NCBI GenBank assembly: GCA_000711775.1
Contig: ARYC01001926.1
Span: 1-64,000, forward strand
DNA: 64,000 bases
DNA from: Oxytricha trifallax
Taxonomy: Eukaryota > Ciliophora > Spirotrichea > Sporadotrichida > Oxytrichidae
Reading direction: 5' to 3'
Shown piece by piece: positions 13,451 through 25,944 of the stretch. Below the pieces are notes generated by a model. The model saw nothing but the letters and a program-made list of their open reading frames with translations. It was not told where the DNA came from and did not search any database. Position numbers and translations under genes: made by a program. Within the stretch, counting starts at the first letter, position 1, and every line of letters begins with the position of its first letter.

Positions 13451-14279
13451 AGTTAACTACTAATGGTCTTGTATTACAGACATCAGGGTATAAGTCATTT
13501 TGGTCTTTGCTAAGTAGAATTAGTCTTCCTTGTTTAATATATTCTGGATTCTATCCCTCATTTAGCCAACTTGCTACCTTCTGGCATGTCGTCTTTAGAA
13601 TTTATTATGATTTAAGTAGAATATTCCCATCAAATCAGTCTGGACCATTAGCTTTATTGAAATTACACTCTTTAACTCCTTTCATGACATCATCCTCATT
13701 GCAAAAGTTCTAATCATTCTTTTCATCTTACATTATTGCGTCCCTCTTGCTCTCTTCTTGGTGTTTAGTCTCTCTCTTGTCTTTGAATAACTATCTATAG
13801 AAGTCTTATATTTACTTTTTAGTTTATTCCCCCAATTAAATTCTCTCTTCCTTTATGGTTATTCATTTTATTGGCTAGCACTATTTGTGACTCTTGGTTA
13901 GAATTTTTACCAAATAGAAGAATCCTTTAAAATCATTTTTGTCCAAGCAGTGTTCTAATTCTCTAATTGCTTCGTTCCATTAGACTTTCGTTTCCTAAAA
14001 TAGATCTCTGATTTTTGTTTAATTGTTTTTAACTGCCAAATCGGTGGTTGTTGATACCAGTTTCTCCCTTTGAACTATATTTCTAATTTATCTTCAAAAC
14101 AGTTTTAAATAGGTTAGTCTAAATCCTGCGCTGTTAGATCTCTCCACTCTTTCATGAAAGTTTTCCAGCATTGCTTCCTTATGTCCGAAATCCTAATTGT
14201 TCTTTCTTTGTCTGCTAATTTGAAATTCGTCATTCCTGTATTTTATTCTGAGTCACACCTGGACTAGTTTGTGGTCTGT

Positions 14280-14870
14280 TAAAATCATTTGACTTGTTTC
14301 CCAACTAATTGTCTTTAAGTTAGAGAAGACTTAATCTAATTGATTTCCTTTTGAATGAGTTTCCACTCTCTTCTGGAATGGATTCTTTCAGACCTTCTTT
14401 GTTTAATCTTTTCCCCAATTCTTTGATGTGGTAATTAAAATCCCCCATAACCACTATCCTTTGTTTCTGGCATTTCTGTTTGTGTAATTTGATCATATAA
14501 ATTAGTATATTCTGGAGTTCCTTGACCTCATCATTTCAATAAGGAGGGATATAAACTGTTAGCATGTGTAGTGGGAATCCTCCCACATTCAATATTGCCC
14601 AGGTTAAGAATTATTTTAGTGTTTTTATTGTTCTCATTTCGAATTTCCCACTGTTCATTACCATTACTTCTCCATTTCTTGCCAATTGCGTCTGAGTTAT
14701 ATTCCTGTTATTTCTCCCAATTAGCCTTTGGAGCCTAGTTTCCACCAGTCCAATGAAATCGAGATTTTTATTTTCAATTTCTCTCAAAAGTTAGTCTTAT
14801 TTTAGTTTCGAGTTCAGACCTCTGACATTCTGTAGGCATAACTTTATTTCTACCATCTTCGTAATTCTTT
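14280..14870 (-). pseudogene. LINE copy 1: APE-like endonuclease domain
   Basis: Starts in the translation VEIKLCLQNVRGLNSKLKQD, continues through NLDFIGLVETRLQRLIGRNN and NVGGFPLHMLTVYIPPYQND, and reaches IVVMGDFNYHIKELGKRLN. These match the exonuclease-endonuclease-phosphatase fold of LINE endonucleases, which nick the target to prime reverse transcription. The GDFN signature is intact here, whereas the other LINE copy reads VNFN. The frame breaks soon after the GDFN region. Confidence 0.8.
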
Positions 14871-15289
14871 GCCTTTTTTTGCTAATGATTTCCTCTCATC
14901 TCTTAGATCTCCACTTTTCCGCAATTCTCTCATTTCTTCTCACCCATCCTTCAGCTTCTCTTATATGTTAATAAAACTCAAGCTATCGGCTATTGTCAAT
15001 CTTGACCTAAAATTTGTTTATGTTTTTAAATGTGATGTGATTTAACTAAAAATTCAAGCTTTGAATTATTGATCCTTACGAATTTGGTTTTGAATTTTCA
15101 AAGTATCTGTCCAGTGTTTGTTGATAGTTTACCTAGCTTGTTTGGCTTTTTTTCCATTTCTGCGTATACCGGTAACTTCCTTCTTCCACTGGGTGGCTGC
15201 CTTTCAATTTCCATTTTTCCCGCTTCTTCTTTAATGCCAATACTTTTAATTTTTAATTTAATTTATTAAGGAGATATTGAAGTTCAAAA

Positions 15290-17225
15290 TTCATTAACAA
15301 ACAGCATTAAATTATACTCACAGTCTATTAAAAATATAATAAATTGTTATTGAGATTATTTTAATCTATGTTTCAGTAAGTTAAGATGTAAATCTAAATT
15401 ATTAATGAGAAACAGTCTTTAGATTATTATAAACGTATTTTATAATTATAAAATGTCTTACTGTTTTAACCTAAGTATAATAAATACCAATTACTAGCTG
15501 ATTATATGAGTCTCACCACGAAATTAGTTATATATAGGATGTAATTTTTAATAGCAAAATTTAAACCATACATATTCTGTCATCAACATATATCTATCTA
15601 ACATAAAAAACATATCTTCCAAATGTTGCCAGAGATCGGAAAAAATCTTGAATAATAACGAATTAAGAAGGCAACTAAATTATAAGCAAAAAAGCTATTT
15701 TAAAACTTCTTATTTATGTCGAACTTAAAGTAAGGATTGCAAATGTTAAATTTGAATATTATTTAAATGAAAGCAAAATAGAAAAAAATAAAAATTCTTC
15801 CAAAAATTTATGCAAAGTTTGTTTAAAATTTAAATGCTCGCTGTTATTTTAGAGGGAATCTCTTTAAATTTAGTTAGTTTATAGCAAATAGAAAGGCCAA
15901 TACATATTAAAACTTTGAGATAGAAAAATATTCTTATACTTAAATGACAACAAAAATAATGTCATTATTATAATTCTGAAACAGTTTTGTTGAGAAAAGA
16001 TGATTTCCATGTTGAATGATCCTTGAAATTTCATATAAGGCAATAAAAAAATAATAATTATTATAGTTATACATCAGTTTATTTACAGATAAATTGGAAA
16101 TTTGTTTTATCTATTATAATATATTCTTACAAATTATAATAATAATATATAATATTTAAACTTGAATGAATCAAAGTTAAACTGCAAATGTAAACTTTTA
16201 CAAAGAACATCTAACAAAGATTTGGTCATTATCTGATTAAATTATATAACATATTTTGTATTAAAAATATCATCTAAATTTAAATTCATCCCTTAATTTG
16301 ATTAATCTAAATATGAAAATCAAAGTTTTATAATAAAATAAATTAATACATTATGATAATAATTTCATTTAATTTTGCTTGTCAAATGATTTATGAAAAG
16401 GAGGATAATAGTCAAAATACAGTTAAATATTTGAAAACTAAAAAAACAGGAATCTTTATTTTAGGATAAATACTTGATGCATCTCCTATGTTGCTCACTG
16501 AAACTCGTAATAAAATTTAAGATAGCTTGTTTAAACATACTTAACATAAAACTGGTATATAATATATGAAACCAGACCATTACCTTATATTTTATTCAAT
16601 TTTAAAGACGTCTTACTAACCCTTTATATTAGAAATAATGCCAATAACTGAAATTATTAGCTATAAAAGTTTTAGCATTAGATTGAAAACATAAGTACTT
16701 ATATTTAATCATATACTCAAATGAAAATGATGGAAGTTTTTAGTTTTATATGTATGTGAATCGATAAGTTTAACTAAAATTTAGAATAAATGAATTATCT
16801 TTTAATCTAGATAATTTATTTAGTATTAAAAGAGTCAAAATCATAAATAACATAATTAGACAGCAAAACAGATCTTATTCATAATTTGAGCTGTGATAAA
16901 TTTACTTGAAATAGAGAGCAAAAATAATTTGTTCAAGTGTATTCATGAAAATAAGTTCAGTTAGTTTAATAGAAAATTTGAAATCAAGTTCACAAATCCT
17001 AAGTAACTGTTGATAAAAACTAAATAACTGAAATTTTTGGAATAAATCAATAATCTGGAGACTTATAAAGCTGTTTAGTATTATACTTTAATCATTTTTA
17101 ATGTAAAGCTTTAGTGATAGATTAAAATAATTAGATCGAAAGATGAAGAATTTATAGTTTGATATTGGAAAGTTCAGACAGGTCAAAGTTAATGGTTAAT
17201 AAACTAATAAAAATGATAATTTCAT
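15290..17225. other. AT-rich spacer between retroelements
   Basis: No gene, repeat end or hairpin was recognised in this AT-rich stretch. Confidence 0.5.
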
Positions 17226-17229
17226 TATA

Positions 17230-18608
17230 TTCAGGTCCCTGGCGATCTCTGATTTTATATATGGTAATTATAAGAAAGGGTCTAGCCCTTTTGTCTTGGA
17301 TTCTCTTGTTGTTCCATGTATTTGTCATGTAAAATAATATTTGGTTGGTTGTATTGGTAGTATGTATCTTATGAATCTTCTTCGTGAATAATTGTGAACC
17401 TTAGTGTTAGTTCAATAGTGAACTCTTTTAAAAATTAAGTTATCATTATTTTCTCTTCTTTGCAACGTTTTGAAATATAGGTCTTGTTTTTCTTTGATTA
17501 ATAAATTAAATTGATCAATTTACATAAGAAAATTATATGCCTCTGGGTCATCATAAATGATGCCTCTCCTTGGCTGCACAAAACTTCTTATTGTTAGGAA
17601 GTATTGGTTCATAATTAAAATCATTTTTCTGTAGATAAAGTCTCTGTATTCTTATTTTTTTCTAATACTAAAAAGAGTTTAGTTAATACTTTTATAAATT
17701 AGGAGATTTTAAAAAGTTTTTTGTGAGACTTTTAGAGAAAGCATCCCATTCCTGTTTTTGTTCGAAGTCTAGATCCTCATAAACATTGAAATGTAATGTA
17801 AGTTCTAACATTTATATCATATTGTGTATCTCAACTTCTGACTAGTGCTGTCCAGTCACTAGCTCTTTAAAGTTGTTGGCTTCCTTCCATATGTATAAAT
17901 TATTATCTTTAATATTTTATTACAATTAATTGACCTATTTATTAATTAATATTCATCAGTTTAAGATTCCATGTCATAACTTTAATATTATATTATTTTT
18001 AGGGTAAGCACCTTTGATTTTGCTTAAAATTAGAGTCTCTGGACTTCTTTTAAGTTCCAAACTCTTCTTCTATTTCTACCTCTTAAGTATGAGAATTTGT
18101 TCAAGCTTGAGAAGTGTTATGACTTTCTCTGTTTAATTGTACTTTTGGTCAACCGTTGTGAGATCATATTTGCTAAACTTTTAGAAGAGAAGCATTAAGT
18201 TTAGAAGTAGTTGATTTTTTTCAAAAATGCACCATGAGCTAAATTATACTCAAATTTTGGACAGGATTCACTAATAACCTAGCATGCAGTTCTATTATTA
18301 TTAATACGTTGTTAAAAGTTGATTTAATTTGTGAAGGCTCAAGTCATGGTTGTTAACACTGTTTATACTTCTGCAAGTTGTAGCTCTTGATTGAAGTAAA
18401 AACCTTCTATTTGATTAGCTAGTTACATATCTATCAGCTTCTCAATTTCAAGCATATTTTCCATCTCTTATTCTGAATTTTGCGTGTTAAAGGCTTGTTT
18501 GTAGACTTCTTTTTAGAGTAAGGTTTAATTGGAGTATTCTGATAAAGAAATTAATGACTAGGATTCTATGGATTCTGCATTTTTCATTAAATGCATTGCT
18601 TAATGCAT
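17230..18608 (-). pseudogene. Repeat-family protein, copy A (decayed)
   Basis: The minus strand is open from an ATG at 18608 (MHQAMHLMKNAESIES) through a glutamine/glutamate-rich region (EQEMENMLEIEKLIDMQLA). Further on it reads MLELTLHFNVYEDLDFEQ and then EWDAFSKSLTKNFLKSP in a shifted frame. That segment aligns by eye with copy C (MLQITLPNNVYRDLDFEQTQ, then DWESICQSLTKDILKIP) and copy B. The 3' end carries the family hairpins AAAGGGCTAGACCCTTT and CAGGGACCTG. Function is unknown. It sits just downstream of the second LINE on the same strand, so an ORF of a LINE family is one possibility, but no catalytic motif is visible. Confidence 0.6.
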
Positions 18609-19549
18609 AGTATGAAGCTTATATTATTTTCTATATGGAGTTAATTTTTATCCATTTGATAAATTAAATGGACTCCATAAAATCGGTTATCTATTAAAAT
18701 ATGTTGTTAAGGAAGTATGTCATTTTAAAACAGATTGTTTAACTTTAAAACTATTACTAAAATTTAATAGTATAAATATGTTTATTGATAGATAATAACT
18801 GAAGGTAATTAAAAGTTCACAAATACACAAAGTGAAACATAGTCTGCCTCTCATTGTCTATTCATCTCTTAGATTTGGAAATCAAAGTGTTGGTTTTCAT
18901 ACGATTTCATCTGCTGTCTTTTCATGCTTCTATTCTTTACATATGTCATTCTGGACATATTTTTGATCTTTTGGTAATGGCCATTCCTCTCAAGTCCTCT
19001 AATTCTATCATCAAGCCATAGCATATTAGCTACTAATTCATCTTGGGTTCTGCTATCTAAGTCAACTAATCTGTGGTCACTCATAATTTTATTGATCCTT
19101 ATTGGGTCCTCCGCTTCGTTGATTAAATAGCAGTTCCTCATGTGATTTGCGTTTACAAATGTTTAGTGGACACTACAATAGTGGCTCATGCCGTAGTTTA
19201 CTACTGTCCTCCCTTAGCTTATTGCCATTATCGTATCCATAACATTTTTTTGTAAAAAATAGCTTCTTCCTCTTCATAAGTTCTTTCTCCTTTTCTTTTA
19301 TTAATGACTTTGATTGCTGTTTTTAAAGTATTTTTCTATTGTTGGCTTTGCTAATTTTCGGTTCTTTTGGACCAGCTATCAAATGAATTTCACTTGTACC
19401 ACTCTCATTTAGTTGTGTAATGTTTCTCAGAATATTGTTCGCTATGTCTCTTGGGGTTTTGAACGCTATTCTTTTTAACTAAGTTTCTATTTTATCAATC
19501 TCCTCTATTTTCACATTTATATACCCCAAAGACAATAGTGACGTATACT

Positions 19550-20920
19550 TATAAATTACTAATGATCTAATATGTGCAACCATTATAGTGTCACAAATAG
19601 TAGGATTGTTTGATTTCATGAGGTTTTGAATAGAGTACGTTTATTTCTTAATGTCCTCCCACTTTCTCTTTATGAATCTTTTGTTGTCCAAACAAGTATT
19701 TAGTCCTATATATACTTGATTTATATTACCTTTTTAATACCCTCTATTTCACTTACTCCCTCAATCTTTGCATCACTCATGAACTGGTTCTTCTTCGTGT
19801 TAAGTTTCAAGTTGTGTGATCTCTCTATCTCCTTGAAGCACTGCAAAACTCTTTTTAATTACTATTTGTTTTTTAAGTTCATTACTATGTCGTCCGCAAA
19901 TGCTAGTAGTCTCCCCTGCTTTATCAATGATGCTAATTCTTTCTGCGAGTACAGTGCATCTTGCAAGTAAATGTTGAATAGCATTGTGGATAGTCAACTA
20001 CCTTAAGTTACTCCCTTCTTGGCATTGAGTGAAAATTGATGCGAAATTCCAATTATATAGATTAATCAAAAAGTTTATTTAATTATTTAAATATATAAAA
20101 CACTACTCTATCCCAAAATTATGTTCATTTCAAGATAGAGTGCGATAAATTATAATTAAATTAGTCAATTAGGTATAATGTATATAAATAAGATTACATT
20201 TTTAATAATTTAAAGTTAATTTTTAAAACTAATACTGTTTAAAATATCAATAATATTAGTTATTAACTTAAACATAAATATTTAAAACTAATCTATATTA
20301 TTAAAATTTTTTAATTAATCTTTATATAAATTTATAATCTAAATAAAATTAACTTTAAATTATTGAAAATTTAATCTTATTTTTATATACATTATACCTA
20401 ATTGAGTAATATAATTATAATTTATCGTACTCTATCTTGAAATGAGCATAATTTTGGGATAGAGTAGTGTTTTATATATTTAAATAAATTAATATTAAAA
20501 TAGTGTAATAAACTTTTTGATTAATCTATATAATTTGAATTTTGCATCAATTTTCACTTATTGATAACCTCTCCTTTATGGATGATTTTGTTGTTCTATA
20601 TAGTTCTTCGATTAAATTAACTATTTGATTATCTTGTTCAGTCTGTACTCTTTGTTGTAATATATTCATCAATTTATCTTTCCAGACTGAGTCGTATGCC
20701 TTCTAGAGGTCAACAAATACATACACCTTTCTTTCTTTGCTCTTCATTCTGGATCCTTTTATATGCTCTAGTAGCCTAATTAAATTGATATGGGTGCTTT
20801 TGTTCTCTTTAAACCCATTTTGATAGTTACCTGCTTGAAGCAGCAAGCTTTTCTGTGTATTGATTCTATTCACAATAATCTTCTCAATTATCTTACTCAG
20901 GTGTGAGTTTACCACTATTG
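19550..20920 (-). pseudogene. LINE copy 2: reverse transcriptase domain, interrupted
   Basis: The segment upstream of the insertion reads GNYQNGFKENKSTHINLIRL (RT motif 1/2 region) and VFVDLQKAYDSVWKDKLMNI (motif A). Downstream of the foldback the RT resumes with NAKKGVTQGSQLSTMLFNIY and LLAFADDIVMNLKN. This continuity on both sides shows that the foldback inserted after the LINE did. Confidence 0.8.
20029..20557. repeat. Foldback (inverted-repeat) element inside LINE copy 2
   Basis: Arms of about 240 bp face each other. GTGAAAATTGATGC at 20029 is matched by GCATCAATTTTCAC ending at 20557. The inner arms carry CTATCCCAAAATTATG against CATAATTTTGGGATAG and GATAGAGTGCGATAAATTAT against its near-complement. 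No protein is encoded. This fits a MITE-like non-autonomous DNA element mobilised in trans. Confidence 0.85.
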
Positions 20921-21839
20921 ATTTTGTGTTCTCGATCTCGGGATACTGTTCTCCTTAGTTATTCTTTGTAGTATTAATCTTCCTTCCTTCAGATACTGGG
21001 GAATTTTTCACAAATTCATCCAGTTGACAATCTTTTAACTCACTGTTTCTCTGATCAACCCTGAATTTGCTAATTTTTTAAAATCAAATTCATCTTGTCC
21101 GATTGCTTTGTTAAAGTTACATTAATGCATACTTTCGTAAACTACTGTAATTTCCCAAAAATTCCAATCGCTTTCTTTTTCTCTCATCCTAATATCTCCT
21201 GACATTTGTGTGATTTTTCCTTGTTTCCTATCGTCTCTGTATAACTTATTGTAGAAATCACATATTTACTTTCTGGTCTTTACTCCTAGTTAGACTCTTT
21301 TGCCATTTATCATTAGTCCTTTTATGGGTTCTGCTTGCTTCTTATTCTTTGTGAATCTTTTTACCAGGAAAAAGAATCCCTTCAGATCGTTTCTTTCTAG
21401 ACAGTGTTCCAAGTCTCTGATGACTTTGCTCCACTATTCTTTCGCGTCTAGATATGCCCCATTGCTACCAATACCTCTAAAATTTATTGCCCATTATGGA
21501 GGCTTTTTATACTAATTTTTGGCTTTAGTTTACTTTTTCAGTTTGTCTTCAAAGCATCTTCTTATTGGTAGTTCAAGATCTTCAAGTGACATCTGCTTTC
21601 CCTCATCTATGAATGTCTTCCAGCACTATTTTCTAACTTCCGTTATAAACACTGTTCATTCTTTGTCTGTCATCTTTAAATATTCATCCTGGTATAGCAT
21701 TTTTAATCTTATCAGGACCATCTTGTGATCTGTTGATCTCAATTGATCCAATTCCCAATGAACTGTTTCTGCGTTTGAGAATACTTAATCTAGTTAGTTA
21801 CGCTTTGAATGAGTTCTCACTCCTTACGGTATTGATTCT

Positions 21840-22330
21840 CTTAATCCTTCCTATTTGAGTCTTTTACCTATTTCTTTCAAGTGGAAGTTGAAATTGACCA
21901 TAACAATGATCCTCTGTTTGTTGCACTTCTGTTTGATAGACCTAATCATGAATATCATTCTATTCTGAAGTTCCTTAACCTCCTCATTAATGTATGGTGG
22001 TATATAAATAGTGATAATATGAAGTGGGAATCCACCCACATTTAGTATGTTCCACGCCAGGAATTGTCTGAGTGTCTTGATAGTTTTCATCTCGTACTTC
22101 CCACTATTCATTATTAATACTCCTCCGTTCCTCGCTAGTTGTGTTTATGTGATATCTTTGCTGTTCAGGCCTATTATTCTTTGCAGTCTAGTTTCAACTA
22201 GACCAACAAAGTCGGGCTATCTGATTTCTATCTCTCTCTCTCATCATTTAGTCTTGCTTTAATTTTGAGCTTAGTCCCCTAACATTCTGCAAGCATATCT
22301 TTAGTTCAATCTGCTGTGCTACAATCTATC
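21840..22330 (-). pseudogene. LINE copy 2: APE-like endonuclease domain
   Basis: Homologous position by position to the copy 1 endonuclease: FLAWNILNVGGFPLHIITIY, EEVKELQNRMIFMIRSIKQK, then IVMVNFNFHLKEIGKRLK. The family motif is GDFN; here G and D have become V and N, which should abolish metal binding. After this the frame continues ESIPQGVRTHSKRNQLDQVF in another register. Confidence 0.75.
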
Positions 22331-22699
22331 TTTAGCTGTTTATCGTATCTATTCTCCTCTTACTTCTCTGGTTTTCGGCAAACCTCTCGTTTCTTTTAAC
22401 CTATCCCTCGACTTCTCTTTGTGGTTGGAAAAAATGAAGCTGACGGTTGTTGTTAATAGTGACGTTGAATTTGTCTAAGTTTTTGTAATTATTTATTCCT
22501 TAAATATTTTGGTATTGTTGAAGTTGATTTGCCAATCCTCTTTTGAAAATTCAAAGAAATCTTATATGGATTTCTATGCTTTAGGTTAAGTCTTTTCTTC
22601 TCCATCCATGAGTACTTTTAACTTTCTTCTCCTGATGGTTAGTTTTTTTTTTGCTTCCATCTTGTTCCCGCTGATTAATTGCGCCACCCTTTTTAATTT

Positions 22700-23865
22700 T
22701 AAATATGTTTATGTTTATATTTTATAAATAAATTATATTCAAGGATCATAAACTGTTGATCTTAATGAAATTTAATTGAAATAATTTTTGATTTAATAAT
22801 AACTCATCAATTTTATCTTTTTAGAAATTATGAAAATACAAAGTAGAACTCTACAGTTGAAAAATTATTCAAAAATATTCATCGATGCGCTACTGTAAAT
22901 GGTGTTCTAAAACATTAACATTCAAAGCTATTTTATATAATTTTCATAATTTAAATGTTATCTCTTGTGTTTTTACAATAATTGCTTTTCAAATCAACTC
23001 CTTTAAAAACTAAACAAAAAACCCAATATAATTTTATTAACTTTAATAAATAATGAATGCAATACCACTCATTTTAAACTTTGAAAATGCCAAATTTAAC
23101 TAAAATCAACATAATTTAAGCAGAATTCAATTTATTAATTGAATTAAAATTCAAGGATTTTTATAAAAGCAATTTAAATAGTTTTTTTTCATAATTATTT
23201 TATAAGTTTTAACAATTAAAATATTTAAATTAAATAAAAATCCAACAATAGTTAAAAATAAAAGGCTTATTATTTTATGAATTATATTTAATCTACAATA
23301 GATGTATAATTTCAATAGGATTTCTTGACCAAAAAGTATATAAGAGTTAAATAACTATATTCAAAATAATTTAATTATAAAGTGCTTTCTTAAATTAACT
23401 GACATTCATAAATGGGGTATTATTATATGGTAATTATTTATAAATAAAAAAGATCAAATTAAATTAGGCATTTTAGATTAATGAAAGCAGGGTAAAAATT
23501 AAGAAATTAAAAATTAAAACCTTAACTCACTCAATGGCAATGACAAGAAAAATATTGAGGGAAACTTTTAATTTTAATATTTTGCAGGATAATCTAATAT
23601 CCCAATTTTTTGATCATAAAACTTAAATATCTTGACTGAATTTAAAATATGGTGTCTGTTACTCAAGAATAGAACAATGAGGCGCTTAAAACTTAATAAA
23701 ATATACTTATCGATTAAAATCGTCAAGCATTTAATAAGTTCTTATCAAATTTTAAAAATATTTTTAAATAAATTGTTAAATAGAATTAAAATTAATTTCA
23801 AAAATAGAATAAACTCTTGCATAAATAATCTTTCACAGAGAATATATCATTAAAATAATCGTTGA
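22700..23865. other. AT-rich spacer
   Basis: Low-complexity AT-rich sequence. The plus-strand frame at 23632-23853 is lysine/isoleucine/asparagine-rich and shows no motif, so I do not call it a gene. Confidence 0.5.
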
Positions 23866-23866
23866 T

Positions 23867-25940
23867 ATATAATAATAATAATAATAATTAACTCGCATCG
23901 AGGGTTCAAGACCCCCTGAGCATATCATTAAGAAAGGATAGAATCCTTTTTGGTTATTTATAGTGGCCTTAGTAACCACTTTTTCAAGTTTTGAGTAACT
24001 CAGTGTCGAATGTTTGAGAAGTGAGGTCGTAGTGTTCTGAATCTCTCATTCTCTTATCTGCTGATAGTGTTTTGGCTAATAAAAGGTCAAAATTTTGGGC
24101 TCCGAGATGGCTGACTGATGAGCTGATTTCAGAGGAACAGTCCTTTAGAAGTTTGAGTGTGTGTTATTAGTTAAAGATTTATTAATTTTGTCGGGATTAG
24201 AGGTGTCTTATAAACTATCAATGCATTATAGTATGATTGAGACGTATAATTTGGAGAGCGTGTAGAAGTTTGAATCTACTCTGCATATTCTTTAAGAGTA
24301 TTCAAGTAGTGATCTGGCTAGTGTAGTGTTGCCTGAAGCGAAAGCTACTTAGGGAATGAAGCCCCATGCTTAGTCTTACTTGGGGTCTTCGTTGTAGGGT
24401 TTGAACATTTCGTCAAGCTGGTAGTTAGCTAAAATAGCATTTTTATCGTGAAATAAATCAATTAATCAACTTTGCTCATTTCTGTATGATTATATTAATA
24501 TTTATATATTTTTAGGTACTCTACCGCATTTAAGGTGTTTGCGGTAGAGTACCTTAATTATATTAATTTTGAAATTATTTAAATTTAAATGCTTTAAATA
24601 AATTTGTTATGATGTTTTTACAAAAAGTAATGTATTAATTAATTGTGTATATAAAATGCGAATAAATTATAAAAGTTGCTATACTAAGCAACAAGACTTA
24701 AAGATCTAATATTTTTCTAGATCCTAAATTTTAATAATTATAATTAATTAATAAATTTTAATTTATACATTACTTTTTGTAAAAACATCATAACAAATTT
24801 ATTTAAAGCATTTAAATTTAAATAATTTCAAAATTAATGTAATTAAGGTACTCTACTGCAAAACAGCTTAAATGCTGTAGAGTACCTAAAAATATATAAA
24901 TATTAATATAATCATACAGAAATGAGCAAAGTTGATTAATTGATTTATTTCACGATAAAAATGCTATTTTAGCTAAGTCTGTGAGGTCAATCCTAACGTC
25001 AAGTTGGATGAGTAGTTGACTGTAAGTAGTTCTTCTGTACCCTTGTGACTGGAGGTAGATCCAGGGAATCTTTAGAGATTCAATACCCATGACTCTTATG
25101 AAGTCGTCCCAATCTATGGGCTAGTCTAGGTCAAATAAATCCGGAAAGTTTACCGGTAGAACAAGTTCGAGAATCTTATCTATATTATTGTATTCAAGCT
25201 CTGTGTAGTGGGCTTCGTGTTGTTCATTGAGTTTTTGTTTGACTTTCTAGTATTTCCTCTCTAACTTGTTGGCTTTGTCTTAGAGTTAGGATACATAGGA
25301 GTGATTCTCTGGTAAGAAGTTCTTATTAATTAAGGAGTCACTTCCGGGTGATTCCTTAGTAATTTGCTAAAGTTACTAAATAGGAGAAATGGTGTCCTAT
25401 GTATTAACCAAGTTTTACGTGGAGTCCTGAGACCTCTGAATGATTTCCAACTTTTTTCCTAAAGTTTCTATGATGGCTTGGATAACGATTTTATCCTGTG
25501 TGTGGAATTGAGGTGAGCGAAATCCGAGGATTTAGGAGGTAGTAGCTATTACTGTGGTGGATTTTTCAAAGGGGACTAGTATTTAGTATCTGGGGACGTT
25601 TGACGAGTACGTCATTGAGATAACTCTGGAGAGGAGGTTAGTTAAAAAGCTGATCGCTGAATTGATGAGAGACCTAGGGATCTGTTGATAGATCCAGTTC
25701 TTTCTAGGTTTACAGAGAAAACATAGAAAGTAGTAGGTCTTGGCCGAGGTGTCGTTGAAGATATTTTTGAGGTGGTTGTCAGCTAGATCAATCACCTTCT
25801 GGTGCAGTATTTGCTGCTTTGCAAAGACTTACTTGAGAACAAGAAGCGAACTTTTGCAAATGGTAGATATACCAAAGTCATGAAGAGAGGTAAGTTGTAG
25901 CAGAAGGGGTCTGAGTATCCTGGGTGGGAAATCTCCCAAT
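23867..25940 (-). pseudogene. Repeat-family protein, copy B, split by a foldback
   Basis: The minus strand with glutamine code reads an N-terminal part (VIDLADNHLKNIFNDTSAKT, KNWIYQQIPRSLINSAISF), then a coiled-coil-like region (VSQLQDKANQLERKYQKVKQ). Next comes the family core ELVLPVNFPDLFDLDQPIDW followed by LKIPWIYLQSQ, which aligns with copy C (LDFEQTQDW, LKIPIIYTKPQ). A 552-bp foldback then interrupts the frame between DLA and NYQLDEMF. After it the protein continues QAWGFIPQVAFASGNTTLAR to the end at about 23945. The 3' end has hairpins AAAGGATTCTATCCTTT and GGGTCTTGAACCC and an (ATT)n tail at 23867-23888. Function unknown. Confidence 0.65.
24425..24976. repeat. Foldback element inserted in copy B, flanked by TTAGCTAA
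   Basis: Near-perfect inverted arms. TTAGCTAAAATAGCATTTTT at 24425 is mirrored by AAAAATGCTATTTTAGCTAA ending at 24976. Inner arms carry TAGGTACTCTACCGCATTTA against the opposing AGTACCTAAAAATATATAAA. TTAGCTAA is present at both ends. Loss of the element plus one copy leaves the host frame continuous (GAC TTA GCT AAC TAC, reading DLANY). No coding capacity. A worn relative lies at 5050-5399. Confidence 0.9.
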
Positions 25941-25944
25941 TTGT

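Larger units (their letters stand above)
11940..15250 (-). mobile_element. LINE (APE endonuclease + reverse transcriptase), copy 1
   Basis: A minus-strand non-LTR retrotransposon, 5' end near 15250. Domains in order of translation: a short basic N-terminal region starting at an ATG at 15214 (GRRKLPVYAEMEKKPNKLGK); an APE-type endonuclease (about 14860-14350) with CLQNVRGLNSKL, the catalytic-style LVETRLQR, and the Mg-binding motif VVMGDFNYHIKE; then a reverse transcriptase with motif A (YLLVDLQKAYDSVW, near 13290), the QGSRLSPMLFNIYLQDALY segment and the FADD box (LIAFADDIL, near 13000); then a C-terminal region to about 11950. It closely resembles the element at 18840-22690. Reading-frame changes occur in the endonuclease-RT linker, so this copy is not intact. 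Boundaries are judged from where coding ends; no target-site duplication was found. Confidence 0.85.
18840..22690 (-). mobile_element. LINE (APE endonuclease + reverse transcriptase), copy 2, split by a foldback
   Basis: Same family and orientation as the 11940-15250 element. The ATG at 22660 opens a basic N-terminus (KKLTIRRRKLKVLMDGEEK). The endonuclease covers about 22330-21840 (MNSGKYEMKTIKTLRQF, then VGGFPLHIITIYIPPYINEE), where the metal-binding GDFN is VNFN. The reverse transcriptase has motif A YVFVDLQKAYDSVWKDKL near 20720 and FADD near 19890. A 529-bp foldback at 20029-20557 sits between RT motifs A and C. The C-terminal part reads from 19141 (MRNCYLINEAEDPIRINKIM) to a TGA near 18869. 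The altered endonuclease residue, frame changes and insertion show a dead copy. Confidence 0.85.

Noticed and set aside
13411-13713. 100-codon plus-strand frame
   Set aside because: Antisense to the LINE reverse transcriptase.
23632-23853. 73-codon plus-strand frame
   Set aside because: Lysine/isoleucine/asparagine-rich, in an AT-rich desert, no motif; expected by chance.
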